Assembly: GCA_022661535.1 (NCBI GenBank)
Contig: JAKULF010000008.1
Span: 1,612,001-1,676,000, forward strand
Source of the DNA: Eutypa lata
Lineage: Eukaryota > Ascomycota > Sordariomycetes > Xylariales > Diatrypaceae
Direction: 5' to 3'
Length of the DNA: 64,000 nucleotides
Part shown: in pieces, positions 34,561 through 45,282 of the stretch
How the letters are laid out: every line of letters starts with the position of its first letter
Numbering within the stretch: the stretch's first letter is position 1
The notes under the pieces: generated by a model
What the model was told of the DNA's origin: nothing
Databases searched by the model: none
What the model saw: the letters and a program-made list of their open reading frames with translations, nothing else
Program-made: the position numbers and the translations under genes

Positions 34561-35312
34561 CCTTGTTCCTCTTTTTCCCTTTCTTTTTTTCGGTGGTAAG
34601 TTTTCAGTCTAAAGTTAGTCGGTAGGTAGGCAATTAATCGCTGCGAGAGCTGATGGTAATTGCTGTTGTTGTTGATGATGATGATGATGGTACCGATGCC
34701 ACTGGGGGAGAATTTGGGCTGCGCTGCGGGATGATGAGAGTATATAAAGGTATTTCGGAGATCTGGGACATCCTCTCACCTTAGCTATGGTATGTGAATA
34801 CATAATGGCTTAGCTGAGACTAAACAGCTTGGTTCTTAAATGTCTATTGTTGTGTAAGCTTAGAGCTCTTTGTAGGCTCACACGGAGTCCTTTGACACTG
34901 GTATCTTCACGAAACATATGTCACCCACGGAGAACTTATAAAGAAATCGATACAATGGGCTGAATAATGCATTGTTAGCCGGAAAGGAAGCGACGATTAT
35001 TCAAAGCTCAACAAAGGTTAACACTGTCATGACACATAATGATCGGTCCTACGGTTTACCTGCTCCACAGAAAGCCGTTAATACCCCCCTGAGTGTAGAG
35101 GGCGTAGAAATTCAACTCAAGCCTAGTAAGTGCCGAGTACATTCACTTTGCTATGTGTCGCAAAACTGTCAGAGTAGGACAATGCTGCGACCTGGGAAGA
35201 GCGTCTGAGGTCGTCCTCCTAGTATTATAATTATGACTGCAAAACAGTAAGTAGACTATCCCTAGAGTCTTCTAAACGCGACTCCCGTCACAAAGCAATG
35301 CATATGCAAGTA
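34561..35312. other. Intergenic, no gene supported
   Basis: 752 bases holding the promoter of the Cys-rich protein and the 3' flank of the membrane-protein gene. A GAT run lies at about 34674-34688. A frame at 34972-35208 has no recognisable feature. Confidence 0.6.
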
Positions 35313-35990
35313 TCAAGCACCCTTATACCCATAACGTAGCCCGCTCAACTCCCTCTCGGGGTCCACCCCGCCCATAACCATCTTCGCAACCAGCACGACC
35401 GCATATACGATGGCGGGCAAATTCCCCAAGCCGACATGACCCCACTGTCCAGCGGCGGCGGCGGCGCCAGATTTACCCATGAACCCGGTGAATACCAGGA
35501 TAGCGCAGAGTCCCATATTCAAGTACGGCAGGTACAGCTCCAACGGAGAACCCTGTTGTTGCTTCAACGCAAAGCGCGCAGAGTTCCTTCCCATAGCGTT
35601 TCCACCACCCCCCGCGATCCAAGCGTCGAGACGCGGGATCCCCGTCACGTCCGGCGGTAGCGCGTACAGCATCCAGGTGGTGCTGGCAAGACTCGACAGG
35701 CTAAGGACGGCGACCAGCGGACTGCTACTGCCACTGCTACTGCCGCCGCCGCGGAACAGGGCGAGGAGGTAGGCTAGGGCGGAGCAGACGGGCAGCGCGA
35801 GGAGGAAGAGGCGGAACTGCGCGTTGCGGGCTGCGTTTTGCGCCGCCAGCGACGCGATTAGATCTTCTTGCTCTTGCTCGTCGAGCGCCGCGTCCGAGGA
35901 GGTGGAGGATTCGCCGTCGCGTTCGCGGTTGTCGTCGCTTGGGTAGGCGAAGGTGCGGCGGAGGCGGGAGGTTGTGCTTTGGATGTCCAT
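35313..35990 (-). CDS. Predicted four-helix integral membrane protein, fungal conserved unknown
   Basis: Single exon, 225 residues. The N-terminal 60 residues are hydrophilic (Asp/Glu/Ser/Arg, MDIQSTTSRLRRTFAYPSDD). Four hydrophobic segments follow: about 61-79 (LFLLALPVCSALAYLLALF), 91-110, 155-176 (YLPYLNMGLCAILVFTGFMG) and 188-208. The loop after helix 1 has a Gly/Ser run, and another loop carries a Gly run. The C-terminus GVDPERELSGLRYGYKGA is hydrophilic. The gene is clearly coding (GC-rich third positions, strong contrast with flanks), but I do not recognise a named family or substrate. An ER or mitochondrial membrane location would be a guess. Confidence 0.8.
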   Translation of the reverse strand: MDIQSTTSRLRRTFAYPSDDNRERDGESSTSSDAALDEQEQEDLIASLAAQNAARNAQFRLFLLALPVCSALAYLLALFRGGGSSSGSSSPLVAVLSLSSLASTTWMLYALPPDVTGIPRLDAWIAGGGGNAMGRNSARFALKQQQGSPLELYLPYLNMGLCAILVFTGFMGKSGAAAAAGQWGHVGLGNLPAIVYAVVLVAKMVMGGVDPERELSGLRYGYKGA

Positions 35991-36398
35991 TTTAAGGATA
36001 TCTATAGGTAGGTAAGTACCTAGGTAGGTAGGTAGGTAGGTGTGTGCTTTATGAGTGTTGGAGTCGGAGTCGTCTGTGTTTTATGAAACCATGTCAAGGT
36101 GGAAATGGTTTGGGTTTAATTAGGTAAGTAGAGGAATAGTAGGTAGGTAGATGTGTATATTAAAGAACAGAACCAGCTGCCCTGACTAGCTGCAGTAACA
36201 AATTTAATGGCTGTCTTGTGATAGTCCTGAGGCAGCTGCGATTTCTGATGACCTTGGGAAAGCTTACGTGGGGCAGGTGACGTAGTTTACTTATACACAT
36301 GTAGTTGGTTTGTGGCTTATGTGGCTTGATTGTGTGGCTTGAAACTATTCAACTAACTACAATTAACCCCCATCATCCAGCAGCAAAGTCGCTTCTTG
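35991..36398. repeat. Intergenic with TAGG tandem tract
   Basis: 408 bases holding the densest short TAGGTAGG tract in the first half of the window (about 36007-36042, again at 36137-36151). It forms the leader/promoter side of the membrane-protein gene and the 3' side of the MFS transporter. Confidence 0.75.
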
Positions 36399-38248
36399 TT
36401 ACTTCCTCCCTATGGCTCTCAGCTTATCACCCCACAGCCATAGACACAATGGCAGAGGGAATACCACGGCCACAAAAATAAAGGCTAGGAGGCTGGTTCC
36501 CCATCCATAGCCCAGGGTATCATATAGTTGAGGTCCGAATATTGGGAAGACAAAACCCAAGCATTGAGACAGGAAACCGGAAGCCGCTCTAGCACTAGCG
36601 GCATGCTCACCGAACTCGTCAAGCATATATGCCATTATAGCTTGAGAGAATATCCAGCTGCCGCATGTGAATACCCCCGCGCCAACGTCTACCATCCCCC
36701 ATGGCAGACGGTGCTCTGCTGACCACCCGTACCACTGCAATAACTAGAATTAGCGGTTGCTTCTGTATGGATATTTTGGCAGGACATATGGGGTCATTCG
36801 GAACTTACGAACAGCCCTACTGGAGTCAGTATGGTACCAGGTATCATGAACGGGACGCGGAATTCTGGCCTGCCACTGCCATGCCGCTGTACCAAGCGTT
36901 TGTACACCCAGTCCATGAAACGCGCGCCTGCTTGTGTAGAAATGGTTATCCCAATCGACAAGGCTATATAGTGGAGACTGCTGGACAACCGTGACTGTCC
37001 GTACCCGTCGATCCACAGGGCCGCAAAGGTTGAGAGGAGTAGCGTGTAAATACCAAAGTCGAGCGCCAGCACCAACGCTATCACTTGGATCACAGGCCTC
37101 CGGACGAGTTGATGAATAGGGCGTTGGAGATTAGTAGAAAGACGCGAGAGTATATCGTGCCAGAACGCCCATTTCCAAAGCGTCAAGGATGGATCGACAG
37201 GGCGCTCAGCTTGAGCAACTGCTTTGCGACGCAGAAGTACGGGCGTATATGATTCTCTTATGAAGAAGACCCCTATAATGGTGACCACCGCATTCACTGC
37301 GCTCATGATCCAGAAGATATAACGCCATGCTATGAGTTGAACCACGACACCGCCGACAATCGGGCCTAGAGCAGGCCCCAGGTAAGGGAGGAGCCCCGCG
37401 ATGGCAAGAGATTTGCCACGATCCTTCGCGGGGTACATGTCTGCCATGACGGGCGCCAAAATCTGCCATATCGTGTTAGCTTCTTCAACGGTGCTAATGT
37501 CGACGTACAGACGTACAGTATTTCCAACGCATGCCCCTGTTGCAGCAAAAAATCGACCAGCAATCATCAACCCCTTGGAATTTCCTACGGGGCATAGTGA
37601 GTTCCATAAGATAAACCAAACATTAGAGAACATCCAAATATTTCTTCGCCCGTTCATCTCAGAGATGGCGGCAATGGGGAAAGGCCCAAACGCCAAACCG
37701 AGAAAGTAGATTGAGAAACTGATCTGGGCCGTCGAGGCATCTATGCCAAGGTCTCTGGCGATGTCACCAAGGGCTGATGCCGTCATGCCTTACCAAAGTT
37801 AGCCTTTATGAAATTTATGTTGAGGGTATGCCAGGAAGGGGTCAGATGATGTAGTTTGAGAGATCTGCCCAAAGACAACTTCCATGAATGACGTGTTGAT
37901 GATTAGGACTCGAATCATAAGGCTTTGCTTACTGGCACACATTAAGGTGATGAGTTGTCCAAACGACATTACGACGGCAATTGAAATCTTACGATAAGAT
38001 GGCCAGTTATATGGATCCTCGGGGTCGTCTGGGCCGTCCCATGTTGCCTAACTATATGTCAACACCGCTTAGCACCACACAAGATTGAAGCTTACACCAT
38101 ATTGAGTTTTCAACCTCTCAAGGCGAGCAAGTGCCTCGGCTTCCTCGCTGGTCAGTGGCTCGACTATTGGCTCCGTCGACGTTTCTTTGGCCTCGTCTTT
38201 TCTGGCCCCCTTCGCTATATCATCCTGCTTTTCTAAGTCTCCAGTCAT
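36399..38248 (-). CDS. MFS transporter, DHA1-like drug/H+ antiporter
   Basis: Plasma-membrane carrier of the major facilitator superfamily, 12-helix drug:H+ antiporter group. Exons 38096-38248, 37933-38047, 37517-37788, 36809-37462 and 36399-36734 give 509 residues. The N-terminus is charged (MTGDLEKQDD) and runs into WDGPDDPEDPYNWPSYRK, the usual cytosolic lead of this group. Helix 1 includes AVVMSFGQLITLMCAS. Conserved stretches include LGLAFGPFPIAAISEMNGRR, GLLPYLGPALGPIVGG and WRYIFWIMSAVNAV. The third intron is 54 nt (37463-37516, donor GTACGT, branch GCTAAC, acceptor GGCAG), divisible by three and without stops. Splicing it restores VGNT-ILAPVMADMYPAKDRG, as expected. The start is the first in-frame ATG after upstream stops, but a further 5' exon is possible. 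Substrate unknown. Confidence 0.88.
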
Positions 38249-41200
38249 AGTCGGATATGCTTCTGGCTCCCGCGTTAAAAGGTCAAAAAGATAGCACGTA
38301 TGGTTGTCTTCAGCAGGGAGGTTGACGCCGAATTCCTTACAGTGAAGCACAGGAACCTAACGGATCTACAACCTACGCAAAGAATCCATCGACTATCCTC
38401 TACTTATATAGAGCTTCCGTGCCGCTATGTATGATATCTCATCCGTCATCGCTGCCTAATCGATGACAACAGCAGATGCCGTATATGCAGAGTTGACTAC
38501 CTTCCAAAACAGACGCTATACCATGCAATAGGATACATGTTTTGATACTAACCATAAGTTCCAACGTGGTAGCAATAAGTCTGTATGGAAGTAACCTCTC
38601 GTATATCCGAGGCGTTTCCAGCCAGAGACGCTTTTAAGGCTAAAACTATATACTCTAGCCTAGTTTGTGGGGTATAACTCCGGGACCAAGCCCGGAGACC
38701 GAGACCGGGTGAAGATATGAGTGGAACGTCCATTTCTACTAGCGTAACCGAGCCTTTTTCTTTCACCAGGGGGCTCAAAATCGGAGACCGTTGAGATTAT
38801 CAGCGGATCTGATAAGATCTCTTGTCATAATTTGAACCAATAAGATGAAAAACCCTAGCTTGCTAGCGCGATCAGATAACTTTAGGCTCAAGGATGCCTG
38901 TTGGCAATATTTATAGGTGCGTCTCGCTTACAACCTTACCGCCAATTACCCATGATTAGACATTAATAATAGGCACCAGCTACCGTGTAATACATATGTA
39001 GATATAAGATTTCACAATCCTTCGTGTGTAGACCCATAATAGCTCTGGGGACCCCGGAACCGCTATGTGGGTGCCTTCGATCGCAAACTGTTGCACACGA
39101 CAACAACTAGTTAATGAGTTCCGAGAACCTTCTGAGTCACCCAAGTGGCATCATAACGGCTCTCGTCTCGCGTCTTCCGGCCTCGTTCGATTCCAACGCA
39201 ATATGGAGATGATAGTGACTGAGTAACTACTGCAAGCCCAGCCGGATTTTTGCCCATGTGTCTCTATACTCTCTACCAATCCCAAGCCGAAGCCGAAGCC
39301 GATCTTCACTTGGGAGTCTTGATGACATCTTTGGCATGCTTAATGGCATGACTATGTGGGGTTGCCCGAAAGCTTGTTAGGCAAAAAGAACCGCTAGTTT
39401 TACCAAGGAGGACTCGAAGAGTGAAAGGCCGTACTTAAACTATGGAACATAGAACTACAGATCCACATAGATTGCATTGAATAGCTTACGCCACGCCTAG
39501 GATGCTTGTTTCACTCCGATGGACGAACCAACTCACGCCATAACTGCATCATTGAATCCAACTATATCCGGTTTCTATTGATGGTCTATCGAAGATGCAT
39601 AGACTCCAAGGTATTAAACAAGGGACGCTCGCCTGCGATACATTTCATATTGCCTAGTTCAGGTTCTGGAACAGGTGGTTGGTTTCTACATATATCTCAG
39701 CCTAGTTATTGAACTAACCAGATTTCTTCGATCTTTAAGTCGCTGTTACTTTTTTATTGTGACTTGATGAAATTAGACAGGACCTTCTCTATTATACATA
39801 CACCTAAATATACTCCCCTTTTGGTAGATACAGAAGCAATAGGCACCAATAATGGCCACTAGTAAACTTTATAAACGTAGATGTAGCAATAATAGAAACA
39901 GGACTCTTAATACTGGTTCTGTTACCTCGTTAAATTGTCGCGTATATTACGTAGCCAGAGGTATTCTTAGGTCGGACACCTTTGCTCAGACACTCTCGGT
40001 TCGGATACCCTTAGCTTAAATATGAAGGGTTTCTTGGGATGAGGGCTATTCGAGGGAAGGCGATTCGAGCCTCAAGCTAGGGATCGTAGCCAGGTAAATA
40101 TAAGTCATCCCTCAACGATCTCGTACAGCCATATAATTATGACACCTGGGTTTTCCACCTATAACTAATAGTTATTAATAGCAAGGAGTTAACGAAATAT
40201 ATATCAGTCATTATGACAGAAACAAGGTTTATCCATCAATAAGAATTCTGTTCGGCCTTTCAGTGGTGATAATGATGTGGACTTGATGGAGTAAGTTGCT
40301 TGAGAATCTGCCTATTTTGTGCCGTGATTTAAGACGAAGGAAGAAAAAAAAGAATAGTAGCCTCAAGGGAATTGGCACTCTGACCTGTTTAAACAATCGT
40401 TAACATCAAAAAGGGGCTATATATGTAGGTGTTTAAGCTTTAAATCCCATATGATGAGCGTGGCAAAGAAGAAAGTTGAGTCAAGATATGTCAGCCATTT
40501 AAGTTTATAATTTGGTAAGTTATAACCTGGTAAATTATACAAATATCCCTTACCCGCACATGATATCTCAAAGAAGAAAGAAAGAAAAAGACTATCGACA
40601 TAATACTTACTAGTCATCATAATATTTTAGATTGTTGGGTGCCCAGCTTACTACCGCCATTGGCTTGAGCCTTACACTGCAGTTGGGGTGGCGGTATTGT
40701 AGACAACTGTTTTAGGTAGCACAAGAAGATATGATGAATATGGGTGTATAATATATGTGTCAAATGGTTTGAGAGCAACGAGCACGTTTTGGTGTTTGAC
40801 TGTTCCTTTTTTTTCCCCCTTCAAATCGGCCATAGAAAAAGTGTTTACTATCATGATTGGTTCTCAATCACAAGAACAAGAAAAGGCCAGGATGAACAGC
40901 TCTACTACTCAAGTTGATAAGTAAAGAAATTGAAAAAAAGAAGGGAAAAAAGAAGAAAAAAAGTTTGCCCAGCCAAGGACTCAAACCAAAGAACCGATAC
41001 GATCAAGACCAACAATCATTCGCCCCATCTGACCCAAATGCTGCGTATCATGTCGTGATGTGCTGGCCGATTACACCACCGGAGCCCCTTTTTGGTTTAT
41101 TGGTATTTCGACCCCTTATTTATAGTTGAGTATACATACTACTACGGAAATGTTGGTTGCATATATTGTATTTAGTGTACGTACGCATAATAGATAGATA

Positions 41201-43591
41201 TCACTATGTTTTCTTCTACTTCAGGCTAGATGCCCAGGCATATAGGTGTCAAAAAGGGCAAATTCACTACCAATGTTCCACCGCTATTGCAAGAAAATCT
41301 ACATTGACTTAGTTTTGCTAGCAAGATATCGGCCGACTCTTTCATCTGGCCCCCTAAATCTCACTGGGAGAAGCCCTAAGGCGAGTTTTTTGACGCGGGC
41401 TTGATGAGTTCGCACGCCAACAGTAAAGAATGAATCGAATAGATAAGCGTGCATGAATAAGAATCTCTACTTGATATCAACAAGCAGCAAGCACGACGTA
41501 GGGGTTGGATCAGTTTCTAGAAAACGATCATGAATTTCGAGTCGACCATATAGTCGACTTGAGTGAGGTTTTATGACGTGGAACGACCGGTGCTTTTGTA
41601 GAAGAGCGTTAAGAAGTGGAGAGAAAGGATGGGGGGGGGGCTATCTGAACTTGACAGAGAATCAGAAGCAAATGCCGGATCCGGTCGTAACATGTTAGTT
41701 ACTAACTAGGAACGTTGAAAGCCTGCTATGTAGCAACGTCCTTCCTTAGAAGCGATAGTATACATAGTTCGCGAGGCGATGAAGGCAACGTGCCAAGGAG
41801 CAAAGATAGTAAACAGCTATTGAGGGAGGAGTTGCTGCCCGTCAATGACATGTCCGCCGCTGCAGCCGCCGGTAGTAATTCGAGATCCTCTGAGAAGAGA
41901 GCTCCAGAGCCCCTCACACCAAACCCCCCTTCTTATTACATATGTAGCTGCATTCGTTATAAGGAAGATCTTCACCGCCGGTGAAGAGGAGTGCCTACAT
42001 ACGTATGTATGCATGCATCAGGGAATCTAATAAAACAGGATTTCCGGGAACCAGAAGACCACGAGGGGCCACAACGGCCCGATGCGGTATGTGGGGGCAG
42101 GATGAAAATTCGGGGCCCGGGCCGAAACCCTGGCCTTAATACCTAGGATGGGTGCATTTGCGGTGTATGTAACTACGTATGTATGTACAATACGCATTCG
42201 GGAAGTATGTATGTACGAAGAGGCTCTTGGTTTCTAGAGTAGCACGTCCCTGGGTAGGTTGTTAGTTACATAGTAGACCAGCAAGGTCACGGGCTGTACA
42301 ATACGGGGTAGATAGAGGGTGTTGTTGCCAATCCTCCTCGGACTGCGACAATGCTAAGGCGAGATTCGCGGGCGTTGCGAGCGACCGAGTTTTGTTGCAA
42401 GTTTTCCCTTACTTACGCTATCCTTGAAGTTAGGTAAAGGTGGTGATGTGATCCATAGCCTATGGCTACCTAGAGGTAGGTAGTTTGTGGTAGTTTGGGG
42501 GAAACATCGTCGTCACAAGTTGAGTGGGTAGTTTAATAGTTTATTGTCGTATTGTCTTATTGTTATTTCTTCTTCCAAAGGGAGAAATATAACGTTTTAG
42601 ATTGTTTCCCCACATTCTATCCATCAGTTCGTGAAGCTCTTGTGATACCTAACTAGTAGTTAATTAATGAGACACAGAGGCTTGGCAACCGCTCGCCACG
42701 TGGGTTTTTTCTTCCTACGAGCATACCTCGTACTTATACTTAGGTATTCTATTTATTACCTATTTAGGTATGTTAAAGGCGAGCAAGTGTGGTTGCTCGA
42801 GGGGCCTGAATGGCTGCATTCTTTCTTTTTCTTGCCCAGCTGAACATTTTCCACCTGGGCAGCCTGGGATCCTAGGTTCGCTAACGCCACTAGCTCAAAC
42901 GTAAAAGACAACTATCTCGGCTCATACTTAACGTTAGTACTGTCGAGGCCAATGAGAAGCGTCACCCCCCTAGGCCTTATCAGCTTTCTGTGCCCTCTAT
43001 CTTCCTTTCTCTAATTCCGATGTCCCTCTCTGCAAGGGAATGGAATTTGAACGGTACGACAGGTACCGCGTGCATATCTGAACACTTATGATGTAGTCAT
43101 GTAAGTACGTACATGTAGTACAAGGTGATCCAGCCTGTGGTGTGGGGAATTAGATACCTAAAAGTTAATTGCTCGTGGCTGGACCGTTTCTGTCAGATGA
43201 ACCACATGCAACCTATTCAACCCCTCCGAACGGACGAGTCGTGGTGGGCCCCCGGCCCTCCATTTTAGTCTACATACATATGTATACCGTACCATTGATA
43301 TTAATAAATAAAAAACCGGATGGAAGGGTCACTTATGTAGGTACACAGGTAGCGTATTACTGTACTTTTCGATGTAACGATAGCTTGGTTGGGTACCTGG
43401 AATGAAAGGCGGTAGCTATTTTTGTTGCTGAATTCCGGGGCCGACGTTTCCTTCATATTTTTATTTAAAATCTTGTCTTGTGCATTCGGTCCTTTCTTCG
43501 GTTTTTTTTCATCGCGTAGGATAAATTCGGCTCGTCAGGAAATTACCTCACTTCACCCTTTGTTGTTAGGTGGGAAAGGGACCTCTCGATT
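38249..43591. other. 5.3-kb AT-rich desert between divergent genes
   Basis: No protein gene supported. It contains the tRNA-derived element described at 40956-41088, a small GC hairpin at 38678-38697 (CTCCGGG/CCCGGAG), TAGGTA motifs near 42470 and 42740-42770, and ATGTATGT runs around 42170-42220. A 76-codon minus-strand frame at 38548-38778 and an 89-codon frame at 41715-41984 lack recognisable domains. Confidence 0.65.
40956..41088 (-). ncRNA. tRNA-derived Pol III-type element (degenerate tRNA or SINE head)
   Basis: On the minus strand an A-box-like TGGTGTAATCGG (41067-41078) is followed about 80 bases later by a B-box GGTTTGAGTCC (40977-40987). A run of seven T (40956-40962) lies just beyond the 3' side, as at a Pol III terminator. 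The 5' part (GCTCCGGTGGTGTAATCGGC) looks like a tRNA acceptor plus D-arm. The stems pair imperfectly: about 5 of 7 possible acceptor pairs, and a poor T-stem. A clean anticodon loop with U33 cannot be drawn. I therefore call it a degenerate intron-bearing tRNA or a tRNA-derived short interspersed element, not a working tRNA. Confidence 0.4.
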
Positions 43592-45137
43592 ATGGCCGAC
43601 GACATGCATATACAAGTAGATGGCGGCACGAGAGAGGCTGAGACGGGGACTCTTGGAGGAGGAGCTGGCGCCTCGACACCGCAATCTCCACACCAGCACG
43701 AGCAGCACGAGATCATCAACAGCCTCGAGGTAGACTCGAACCGTGCCGATAACGATTCGTCGCTTGGATCGGACATTTCCTCGTGCGTGATGACGTCCCG
43801 CGGAACGGCGCATTCAGCTAACCGTGTTCTTCCCGCAGCATATCAACTTCGCTGAAAAGCAGCAACATCAATTTCCACTACGAGCATGGGAGGAGATATC
43901 AGGCCGCGAATGGGATGTACCATCTACCTAATGATATTGTAAGGGTCTAGTTTCGTGGTTTCTCCCCCCCCCCCCCAAGTCAGGTTGTGAAGAACGAAAG
44001 ATTCGGACAAACACCTAAAGTTGCAGTATCGCTTATGCGCCGTGTTTGTTACAGCAAGAAATGGATCGCCTGGAGCTACAGCACCTCATCTGGGTGGAAA
44101 TCCTGGGCGGCCGGCACTACCTCGCGCCGCTGGATCAAATCAACCTAACTCATGCCCTTGACGTGGGGACCGGAACTGGGAGTATGTTTTCCACTACAGC
44201 GTAACACAGAACCTCTCATATCTTCGTTATGCGGTGACAGCAGCGGTAACTCACACCTTTTTTGTGGACTTCCAGACTGGGCGATAGACTTTGCGAACCT
44301 GCACCCGAACGTGAAAGTCCTGGGAACGGACCTCAGCCCAATACAGCCCGACTACGTGCCGACGAATTGCGACTTTATCATCGACGATGCGACGCAAGAT
44401 TGGTCGTTCCACCAGAGGTTTGACTATATCCATACACGGACGCTAACTATGGGCATGCCCGACTGGGATAAGTTTGTAGATCAGGCATATAAACATCTAC
44501 AGCCCGGAGGGATCTTGGAACTGCAGGTTAGTCTCATATTCGGATAATAGAAGCAGATCCCGTCAGCCCGTGGTTTACAGCGAAATTTACAGGAAATCCA
44601 TTTTCCACTAGAGGACGTGGACGGTTCAGTGAAAGAAGGGTCCGCATTGTGGACATGGGGACGGAAGATCACGGCCGCCTGTGCTACTCTAGGGATCGAT
44701 GCGAGGTCTTCGCTGAAGCATAACGAGCGCCTGCGGAATAGAGGTTTCATAGAAGTCAACGATGTGAATCTGCCCTGTCCTCTGGGACCATGGGCAAAGG
44801 GGCAGCGCCAGAAACGGCTTGGCTGGATGGCCCGCAAGGACCTATACGACGGTATCGACGGTATCAGCAAGAAACTCTTCTTGATGATGGGCGACACCCC
44901 AGAAGAGGTGGATGACTTTAATGAGAAATGCAAGGACGAGCTAATGGACCCGGCGGTTTGTACTCCCGCTAAGGCGTTTGTTTATTCCTATCCCAGCTGC
45001 TTGCTAACATCACCTGGTAGATTCATATTTGCATGCCTCTGTAAGTTTACAGTTCTGCGAGGGTCGGATGATCTATGAGACGTACTGACATGATGACTAG
45101 TGATATCATCTGGGGCCAACGGCCGTACGACCGATGA
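43592..45137 (+). CDS. LaeA-like class I SAM-dependent methyltransferase
   Basis: Belongs to the fungal TAM/UmtA/LaeA-type methyltransferases, some of which regulate secondary metabolism. Seven exons: 43592-43782, 43839-43938, 44055-44181, 44276-44526, 44593-44955, 45021-45040 and 45101-45137, giving 362 residues. The N-terminal 70 residues are disordered (Gly, Ser, Gln, His). Then come the family lead NFHYEHGRRYQ and YHLPND, and the SAM-binding motif I at 132-139 (LDVGTGTG) followed by NWAIDFANLHPNVKVLGTDLS. Later landmarks are FDYIHTRTLTMGMPDWDKF, KHLQPGGILELQEIHFP and, after the last splices, MDPAIHICMPLDIIWGQRP. Exon 6 is a 20-nt micro-exon, and the donor before it is GTTTGT. These last two junctions are inferred from branch site GCTAAC and from fit to the family. 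Substrate is unknown. Confidence 0.85.
43964..43976. repeat. Poly-C run in methyltransferase intron 2
   Basis: Thirteen C in a row within the second intron, between the GTAAGG donor and the ACAG acceptor. Such runs are prone to length variation and to sequencing error. Confidence 0.9.
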
Positions 45138-45183
45138 AGTCCCCGTTTTTTCTTGGGAGAGCATAGTTGGAACATATAGACAT

Positions 45184-45218
45184 TGGGAAGCTGGTTCTGG
45201 GTTTGTCCCAGCTTCCCA
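45184..45218. repeat. Perfect 11-bp hairpin between convergent genes
   Basis: Arms TGGGAAGCTGG and CCAGCTTCCCA with a 13-base loop, 47 bases after the methyltransferase stop and 65 bases beyond the COX11 stop. Both 3' ends would transcribe it. It may act in 3'-end formation or transcript stability, or may be a small foldback element. Confidence 0.75.
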
Positions 45219-45282
45219 TAGTATAATGCATTGTACATTGGGGGCAACCACGAGTATATATAAATACAGATCTAGTACAAAT

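Noticed and set aside
38548..38778. 76-codon minus-strand frame upstream of the MFS gene
   Set aside because: No domain, and no splice path that joins it in frame to the transporter. The nearby CTCCGGG hairpin is short and may be chance.
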